Below, piece by piece: positions 58,131 through 64,000 of a stretch of 64,000 nt of DNA. The number at the start of each line of letters is the position of its first letter. The stretch's first letter is position 1. Source of the stretch: JANYHH01 sp965249745. Its GTDB lineage: Bacteria; Deinococcota; Deinococci; Deinococcales; JAAFIG01. The stretch covers positions 2,976,001 to 3,040,000 of the forward strand of contig OZ252252.1 in the NCBI GenBank assembly GCA_965249745.1, given 5' to 3'. The notes under the pieces were generated by a model. It saw only the letters and a program-made list of their open reading frames with translations, had not been told where the DNA came from and did no database searches. The translations under genes were made by a program, and so were the position numbers.

Positions 58131-60368
58131 TCACACCCAGTTAACCGCCAGCGACTCGAGGCGGGAGTCAAACAGGTTCTCCTGCGCCTGCGACCGGAAG
58201 ACCTGGGCGAAGACCTCGGGGGAAAACGCGTGCTCCAAACGCTTGACGAAGGTACGTTCAAACAGAGCGATGTAATGCCCGACATCGTAATCGGTCGCGT
58301 CTTCCAGAGGATTCCCGCTGTCGGGATCGCTGCTGAGCGCGACCAATCCGCCACTTGCGGCGCGATACCAGCGGATGCGTTCGCCGGGCAGCCACGGCTT
58401 CCCGGTTTGCAACGCGGCCTCGTAAGCTGCCTCGCGCAGCTTTTCTCTGGACTCCAAATACTTAGCGTGCGGCTTTTTCAGTTTGGAGATCACGACGACA
58501 TCCCTGGCTTTGAAGGCTCGAGCGCGTAACCCGTGCAGCGTCTCCAAATAGCAGTCGCGCACCCGTAAGAGGTCATTTTCCAGGATGGCGCGAATCGCAC
58601 TCTCTAGGAATCGCGCTCCGAACGGCTCGAAGCGGACACTTCGGAAGGCGACGCCGCGCAGGGTCAGCTTTCCCGCTGAGTCCAACAGAGCGTAATTCTT
58701 CAAGTCGTGCGAGAGCATCGCGGCGTACATCGCATCGAACTCGAGGTTGATCCCGTCGGGCAGGGTCTCGCTGATGGCTTGCACCAAGCCTCGAGCCGCC
58801 GATTCGTTCACGCCATCGGAGAGGCTGAAGAACACGCCGTCGGTGTCGGCCTCCAGGAGCGTCACCCCTCGCGCCCGCAAGCCCTGAATCACCGTCCCGA
58901 GAATCTGCCGTCCGAGTTCGGTGATCCGGTCGGCGGCGGGACGGTCGGCGAACAGCGCCATGTCGCCCGCCGCCAGATAGCCGTAAGCGCTGTTGATGAT
59001 GAGCTTCAGCGCCGCCTGCATCGCGTCGGCGTGCGCGAAGTCGGGATGATCTTTGGAGAGCGATTTCGCCAGCTTTTTGTGCTCCAAACGCGTCTTGGTC
59101 ATGACCTCCACGAGTTCTAAGAGAACCTGTAACTCGTCGCACTGCGGTCCGATGCGAAAGGCGCGCATGACGCTCGGGTAGAGAGAGGCGATATCGGCTT
59201 TGACCGCGTTCCGCGCCACCCCCCTGGCGAAGAGTTGCACCGCGCCGCCTTCGTGCGGGTGCGGCAGGTGCGTGTGCTGGCTGCGCGGCAACCCGCGACG
59301 CGCTCGGTGGTACGCCCGGACCAGCATCGGTTCCAGAATCCCGGTGGCCGTCCCGGCGCTCGAGACGCGTTCAAATTTGCGCGGTGCGAGCTTGGTGAGC
59401 GCAAAGGTCGCGGGCAGTAAGCGTTGCGAGAGCTGATCCACCTCGCGCACGTCCTCCAAGGCGTAGGCGCGCACCCGATCAGGGTCGCGGCGGTAGGTCT
59501 CGGCGATCTCGGAGCCTTTCAGATACACGCGGTCGGGCGCGGCGAAACCGAAGTGCCGGGCGACGGCTTTCAAGCCGTGGCTGGGGAGTTCTCGGGTCAC
59601 GAAGTCATGTCGCCACACGGCGTCCAGTGTGTCTATCAGCTCGCGTCCGGGGGCGCAGAAGCGGTCCGCCCGCCCCTCTCGGCGCAAGCTGTGGCGCTCG
59701 CGTCCCAGCTCCAAGCGCACGCCCAAGGCTTGCGCTCTGGCTTCCAGGAACGGCAGGTCGAAGCCCATCAGGTTGTGGTTCTCGATGACATCCGGGTCTC
59801 TGGTTTTGACAATGCTCACCAGCTCGCGCAGCATCGTTCGCTCGTCACCCTCCAAGACGGTTTCAAAGCCCGTGGAGTCGCGCACGGAGATCATGAAAAT
59901 CTGACCCTCGCTGGCTCTGAAGGCGGTCGTCTCGAGATCGAATTGCAGCCGCAGCAAATCCCGATACTCAAGGTTGCGGAAATAGGTTCTCCCGCTGCTC
60001 ATCAGGTACTGCTCGGTCAAGCCGACGCTGTAATACTCTGGCAGGTCGTTCAGGCTCTGCGCCGTGTGCCCCGCCCGGCGGGCCCCCTCGAGCAGGGCGT
60101 CTTTCAAGGTGCGCCAATCGCTCGCGGTCACGAGATACTGGTAGAACCCGTTCCCCTCGAGCTTTTCTGCCTCGAGTCCCTGTCCTAGATGGTCCTTGTG
60201 CTGGGCGTAGACCCAGGGGCGGAAGCGGTCGCGCTCCAAGGTCAAGACGCCGTTGATCCGCCGCCAGACGCAGACACTCCCGCCCGAGTCGGCGTGAATC
60301 CCGACGATGGCGGGGGTCTCGTCCCAGCCGTAGAGCCATTCATGCTTAGCGGATTGGCTCGAGATCAT
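58131..60368 (-). CDS. Family B DNA polymerase with proofreading
   Basis: 745 residues. Exonuclease motifs: FDLETT (Asp144, Glu146), NHNLMGFDLPFL (Asp204), YALEDV (Tyr302, Asp306). Polymerase motifs: A DIASLYPSV (Asp392), B KLIINSAYGYLA (455-466), C EADTDGVFF (Asp508, Asp510). All catalytic residues are intact. E. coli Pol II is about 780 residues; this is in that range. Probable role in damage tolerance or repair. Divergent from pnp. Confidence 0.95.
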   Translation of the reverse strand: MISSQSAKHEWLYGWDETPAIVGIHADSGGSVCVWRRINGVLTLERDRFRPWVYAQHKDHLGQGLEAEKLEGNGFYQYLVTASDWRTLKDALLEGARRAGHTAQSLNDLPEYYSVGLTEQYLMSSGRTYFRNLEYRDLLRLQFDLETTAFRASEGQIFMISVRDSTGFETVLEGDERTMLRELVSIVKTRDPDVIENHNLMGFDLPFLEARAQALGVRLELGRERHSLRREGRADRFCAPGRELIDTLDAVWRHDFVTRELPSHGLKAVARHFGFAAPDRVYLKGSEIAETYRRDPDRVRAYALEDVREVDQLSQRLLPATFALTKLAPRKFERVSSAGTATGILEPMLVRAYHRARRGLPRSQHTHLPHPHEGGAVQLFARGVARNAVKADIASLYPSVMRAFRIGPQCDELQVLLELVEVMTKTRLEHKKLAKSLSKDHPDFAHADAMQAALKLIINSAYGYLAAGDMALFADRPAADRITELGRQILGTVIQGLRARGVTLLEADTDGVFFSLSDGVNESAARGLVQAISETLPDGINLEFDAMYAAMLSHDLKNYALLDSAGKLTLRGVAFRSVRFEPFGARFLESAIRAILENDLLRVRDCYLETLHGLRARAFKARDVVVISKLKKPHAKYLESREKLREAAYEAALQTGKPWLPGERIRWYRAASGGLVALSSDPDSGNPLEDATDYDVGHYIALFERTFVKRLEHAFSPEVFAQVFRSQAQENLFDSRLESLAVNWV

Positions 60369-60410
60369 TCTGTTAGCAACATAGCATACATTGTGACTTT
60401 GGTCGGTTTA

Positions 60411-60463
60411 AGGCGAAAAGATTGGTCGAGCCAATCCCAATCTTCAGCAACCGCTTTTCGCCT
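60411..60463. other. Inverted repeat between polB and pnp
   Basis: AGGCGAAAAG (60411-60420) is complementary to CTTTTCGCCT (60454-60463), and within the loop ATTGG-TCGAG-CCAAT forms a second hairpin. It lies in the 318-base divergent spacer, which has no gene visible. Might be a 5' UTR structure of pnp, as PNPase autoregulates via leader hairpins in enterics. Confidence 0.45.
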
Positions 60464-60686
60464 CGAGCAGCACGCAATGATCGTAGAGATGAGGCTCGCT
60501 TGGCCTACACCAACGCCACCACAATCTCGAGGCGAAACGACCCCCTCCTCAACGCCTCTGGATCAGACACACCTCGAAAAAACGAGAACGACCTCTCCGT
60601 GTCACCCTGTCCCCCGACTCGCTTTCGTGCCAGAATGAGGCGGAAAAATCCAAAACGGCATAGAGATGTCGAGGAAAGAAGGAACG

Positions 60687-62891
60687 ATGGAAGCCAAGAC
60701 GTACCAGACCACGCTCGGTGGTCGTGAACTGACGATAGAAGTTGGCAAGATGGCCAAGTTGGTTTCGGGCAGCGCCCTGATCCGCTACGGCGACACGATG
60801 CTGCTGGCGACCGCCCAGGCATCGGATCGCCCGACGACGCTGGATTTCCTGCCGCTGACCGTGGAGTTCGAGGAGCGCCAGTACGCGGTCGGCAAGATTC
60901 CCGGCAGCTTCCAGCGCCGCGAGAGCCGCCCCGGTGAGAAAGCGATCCTGAGCGCCCGCATCACCGACCGCCAGATTCGCCCGCTGTTCCCGAAAGGCTA
61001 CCGCCTGGAGACGCAAGTCATCCTGACCGTCATCAGCGCCGACCAGATCAACACCCCGGACATCCTGGGACCGATCGGCGCGAGCGTCGCGCTCGGGATC
61101 AGCGACATCCCCTGGGAGGGTCCGTGCGCCACGGTTCGGGTCGGCTTCGTGGACGGGCAGTACGTGCTGAACCCAAGCTTGCAGCAGCTCGAGACGAGCA
61201 CGCTTGAATTGATTGTGGCGGGTACGAAGGACGCCGTGCTGATGGTCGAAGCTGGGGCGCAGGAACAGTCTGAAGAGACGATGGTCGGCGCGATTGAGTT
61301 CGCGCACAAAGAGATGCAGCCCCTGCTGGAACTGATGGAGCAGATCAACGCCGATCAGGGCAAGCCCAAGTTCACCTGGCAGCCCGCCGTGGACGAGGAA
61401 AAAGAAGCCCAAAAAGCCGCCGACCTCGAGACGATGAAGCGCCTAACGGCGGAGCGTGACCTGAAAACCGCGATTCTGACTCCCGGCAAGAAGGACAAAA
61501 GCTCCGCCATCAAGGGTCTGCGTGACGGCATCATCGCGGAACTCGCGCCGAAGCCCGTGACCGAGGACAACGACGAACTCGAGACGCACGCCGGACGAGT
61601 CACCGCATTAAAGAACGCCTTCGATAGGGCGCAGCAGTTTGAACTCCGCCGCATGGTCGTGGAGGACAATATCCGCGCCGACGGTCGCAACCCGCAGACG
61701 GTGCGACCGATCAACATTGAGCTGGGCTTGCTCCCGAGGGCGCACGGCAGTGCCTTGTTTACTCGAGGCGAGACGCAGGTGTTGGGGACGGCAACATTGG
61801 GAACCGGGCGCGACGAGCAGATCATTGATGATCTGGGCTTGGAAGACGGGCAGAAGTTCTTGCTGCATTACAACTTCCCGCCCTACAGCACCGGTGAGGT
61901 CAAGCGCCTCGGTGGACAATCGCGCCGCGAGATCGGTCACGGCGTGCTGGCGCGGCGTGCGCTGGCGGCGGTGCTGCCGACTTACGACGCCTTCCCGTAC
62001 GTGATTCGGGTCGTCGGCGATGTCTTGGAATCCAATGGCTCGAGCAGCATGGCCACGACTTGCGCCGGTTCGTTGGCGCTTTTAGATGCGGGTGTGCCGC
62101 TGAAGGCTCCGGTCGCGGGCGTGGCCATGGGGCTGGTCAAGGAAGCCGACAAATACGCGATCCTGACCGACATTCTGGGCATGGAGGACGCGCTGGGCGA
62201 CATGGACTTCAAGGTCTGCGGAACCCGTGGCGGCATCACCGCGCTCCAGATGGACATCAAGATCAAGGGCATCACCCCGCAACTGATGCGTGAGGCCTTG
62301 GAGCAGGCACGTCAGGCTCGGGTGCATATTCTGGACAAGATGGACGCTGCGATTGCCGCGCCGCGCCCAGAGATGAGCGCCTTCGCGCCGCGCATCCTGA
62401 CCACCAAGATTCCACCGGACAAGATCGGCGGGATCATCGGGCCAGGCGGCAAGAACATCCGTGAACTCGAGGCATTGGGCGCGGAGATCACGATCGAGCA
62501 AGACGGAACGGTGCGAATTTACAGCGCGGATAGTGCCGCCGCTCAGGAAGTGCTGAAACGCATCGAGGGCGGTGCGGAATCCGCCAAGGTCGGTGCGGAA
62601 TACGACGGCACGGTCGTCAAGATCATGGAGTTCGGGGCGTTCATCAACATCATCCCCGGCACAGACGGCATGTTACACATCAGCCAAATCTCTGAGCAGC
62701 GCATCAACCGCGTTGAGGACGCCCTAAACGTCGGCGACAAGCTGCGCGTCAAAGTCGCTAGCATCAACCCGCAGGGCAAGATTGACCTGATCCGCCCAGA
62801 GCTGGAGGGCAAGATCGCCCCCAGAGCGCCAAAGCCGCCGCGTGAGGGTGGCGACCGTGGTGGGCGCGGTGGGTTCAACCGTAACCGCTAG
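60687..62891 (+). CDS. pnp: Polynucleotide phosphorylase
   Basis: 734 residues from ATG 60687 after AAGGAAC. Two RNase PH domains (about 1-220 and 315-540; TCAGSLALLDAG, KVCGTRGGITALQMDIKI), KH domain (IGGIIGPGGKNIRELEA) and S1 domain (GAEYDGTVVKIMEFGAFINI), then a Gly/Arg-rich tail (GGDRGGRGGFNRNR). It degrades RNA phosphorolytically from the 3' end and is part of the degradosome in many bacteria. Confidence 0.98.
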   Translation: MEAKTYQTTLGGRELTIEVGKMAKLVSGSALIRYGDTMLLATAQASDRPTTLDFLPLTVEFEERQYAVGKIPGSFQRRESRPGEKAILSARITDRQIRPLFPKGYRLETQVILTVISADQINTPDILGPIGASVALGISDIPWEGPCATVRVGFVDGQYVLNPSLQQLETSTLELIVAGTKDAVLMVEAGAQEQSEETMVGAIEFAHKEMQPLLELMEQINADQGKPKFTWQPAVDEEKEAQKAADLETMKRLTAERDLKTAILTPGKKDKSSAIKGLRDGIIAELAPKPVTEDNDELETHAGRVTALKNAFDRAQQFELRRMVVEDNIRADGRNPQTVRPINIELGLLPRAHGSALFTRGETQVLGTATLGTGRDEQIIDDLGLEDGQKFLLHYNFPPYSTGEVKRLGGQSRREIGHGVLARRALAAVLPTYDAFPYVIRVVGDVLESNGSSSMATTCAGSLALLDAGVPLKAPVAGVAMGLVKEADKYAILTDILGMEDALGDMDFKVCGTRGGITALQMDIKIKGITPQLMREALEQARQARVHILDKMDAAIAAPRPEMSAFAPRILTTKIPPDKIGGIIGPGGKNIRELEALGAEITIEQDGTVRIYSADSAAAQEVLKRIEGGAESAKVGAEYDGTVVKIMEFGAFINIIPGTDGMLHISQISEQRINRVEDALNVGDKLRVKVASINPQGKIDLIRPELEGKIAPRAPKPPREGGDRGGRGGFNRNR

Positions 62892-62906
62892 GTGACACAG
62901 TCTAGA

Positions 62907-62940
62907 AAAATGGAACTCGGGTGCCCGAGTTCCATTTTTT
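62907..62940 (+). terminator. Intrinsic terminator after pnp
   Basis: A 15-bp perfect stem (AAAATGGAACTCGGG with 62924-62938) with a 2-base loop, directly followed by more T residues (TTTATTCT). Strong Rho-independent terminator. Confidence 0.9.
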
Positions 62941-63062
62941 ATTCTGGGCTAGCTCAGCTTCGATTCAGACAGCCTCAGGATATAACTCAGTTTAGCTTTT
63001 TACGGTTTGGCTGAAATCCAATTCCGTTGTGGGAGTCTCTGCCCACTGCTCGAGGAGACCGT

Positions 63063-64000
63063 ATGAAGGCATGGGTTGTCGTACCACTGATTTGCGTTGC
63101 CGCCGCATTAGGATTGGCGCAGGGTTTGCCGCCCGGTGACGGACCCGTCACCGTGACCGGAACCGCTCTGGAACCGACGCCAGTACCGTTCAAGGATTCG
63201 TTGTTGAAACGCCTCAAAGTCCCCACCGGTTTCAGCGTCAAGGTCTGGGCGCGGGACTTGAAAAACGCTCGCTGGATGCAAGTTATGCCGAACGGAGACG
63301 TTTACCTCTCACGGCGAGAACAAGGCGATATCCTCTTGCTGCGTGACCGTAACCGCGACGGCCTGGCGGACGGACGAACCACCGTGGCGCAGAACATTAA
63401 ACTGGCGCATGGTCTGGCCGTCCGTGACGGCAAGCTATACATCGTCGCAGATCACTTTGTGTACACCGCCCAGATCAGACCTGATGGCACGCTGGACAAA
63501 CCTCGAGCCATCATCAGTGACTTACCGGATTCTGGACAGCACACGGCGCGCACGATTGGTTTTGGACCGGACGGCATGATGTATGTCTCTGTAGGGAGCA
63601 CTTGTAACAACTGCCAGGATGCCAACCCAGAAAATGCCACGCTGGTACGAGCCATGCCTGACGGCTCAGGACGGAACATCTACGCCAGAGGATTACGTCA
63701 CTTGATTGGCTTCGACTGGAATCCGACCACGAGGCAACTGTGGGGATTCGATCATGGCTCGGACTGGCGAGGGGACGATCAACCCCCGGAAGAATTCAAC
63801 CGAGTGACCCAAAACGGGCATTACGGCTGGCCCTATTGCTACGCCAACCGACAAGTAGACCGGTTGGCGTACTTTGATCCGCCGAACACCACGAAGGCGG
63901 CTTTTTGTCCCACCACAGTCGGTTCAAGCCTGACGTACACCGCGCACTCTGCACCGATAGGCTTCACCTTTTACCGCGCCAAAGGCGATACAAAAATCTC
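63063..64000 (+). CDS. Sorbosone/glucose dehydrogenase-like beta-propeller protein (partial)
   Basis: Starts at ATG 63063 after GAGGAG and runs off the right edge (312 residues visible). Signal peptide MKAWVVVPLICVAAALGLAQ. Propeller motifs MPNGDVYLSRREQGDILLLRDRN... and TIGFGPDGMMYVSVGSTCNNC, LIGFDWNPTTRQLWGFDHGSD resemble PQQ-dependent glucose/sorbosone dehydrogenases, which oxidise sugars outside the membrane. The substrate cannot be set without the C-terminus. Confidence 0.88.
   Translation, partial: MKAWVVVPLICVAAALGLAQGLPPGDGPVTVTGTALEPTPVPFKDSLLKRLKVPTGFSVKVWARDLKNARWMQVMPNGDVYLSRREQGDILLLRDRNRDGLADGRTTVAQNIKLAHGLAVRDGKLYIVADHFVYTAQIRPDGTLDKPRAIISDLPDSGQHTARTIGFGPDGMMYVSVGSTCNNCQDANPENATLVRAMPDGSGRNIYARGLRHLIGFDWNPTTRQLWGFDHGSDWRGDDQPPEEFNRVTQNGHYGWPYCYANRQVDRLAYFDPPNTTKAAFCPTTVGSSLTYTAHSAPIGFTFYRAKGDTKI

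Noticed and set aside
1..64000. tRNA, rRNA, tmRNA, CRISPR array or insertion sequence
   Set aside because: No tRNA-like T-loop context, no evenly spaced repeat-spacer array and no transposase found in intergenic DNA; short repeats present are tandem or dispersed pairs only.

Overview
The window is about 60% G+C and densely packed with complete bacterial genes on both strands. Gene content and arrangement (an smpB - amidase - GerMN-domain gene - mazG chain, PPK2, SMC, a family-B DNA polymerase, two kinds of acyl-CoA dehydrogenase) suggest a chromosome segment from the Deinococcus-Thermus lineage. This placement is an inference from gene content; there is no rRNA or tRNA to confirm it. I saw no tRNA, rRNA, CRISPR array, complete insertion sequence or prophage. 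A striking genome-wide trait is the great excess of the palindrome CTCGAG, inside and between genes on both strands (22 copies in the first 5 kb by hand count, against about 1.6 expected from composition).

Layout. 1-9.2 kb (minus strand): a carbohydrate or polyol ABC importer (binding protein, two permeases, a tiny membrane protein, two ATPases) between two dihydroxyacetone-kinase-type DhaK/DhaL pairs, with an IclR regulator and a candidate operator. Most genes overlap by 4 bases. 9.4-15.4 kb: GH36 alpha-galactosidase, a thermonuclease-like nuclease, an acyl-CoA dehydrogenase and a di-haem peroxidase-like protein. 15.4-18.8 kb: a peptide-type binding protein and two permeases without ATPases. 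19.1-24.6 kb: an AEC transporter, an orphan nucleoside-type ABC ATPase carrying an internal duplication, and three metabolic enzymes. 24.6-27.0 kb: two TetR genes, each next to a palindromic operator; the second faces a TspO-like membrane protein. 27.6-32.0 kb: wecB and a wecA-like gene followed by a frameshifted gene, then upp and a small-molecule kinase. 32.4-35.2 kb: rhodanese, a decayed brnT/brnA toxin-antitoxin locus, and tyrS. 35.4-41.7 kb: smc and the smpB-amidase-GerMN-mazG operon. 41.9-53.6 kb: a giant coiled-coil protein with a roadblock-like C-terminus, ppk2, a DegP-like protease, an uppS-type prenyltransferase, a HAD phosphatase with a possible structured RNA in front, a Tat-exported phosphoesterase, an FAD oxidase, an exonuclease and a ruined epimerase. 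53.6-64 kb: a large acyl-CoA dehydrogenase, a Ser/Thr kinase split by a frameshift, family-B DNA polymerase, pnp and the start of a sorbosone/glucose dehydrogenase-like gene.

The genes fall into small functional groups rather than one large system. The 1-9.2 kb block looks like uptake and phosphorylation of a small ketose or polyol-derived sugar. The smpB-to-mazG chain and smc are housekeeping. Several loci show fresh decay (brnT, the gene after wecB, the epimerase, the kinase, the ABC ATPase). No complete novel defence or biosynthetic system was recognised; the most unusual items are the CTCGAG excess, the coiled-coil/roadblock protein and the small structured repeats.
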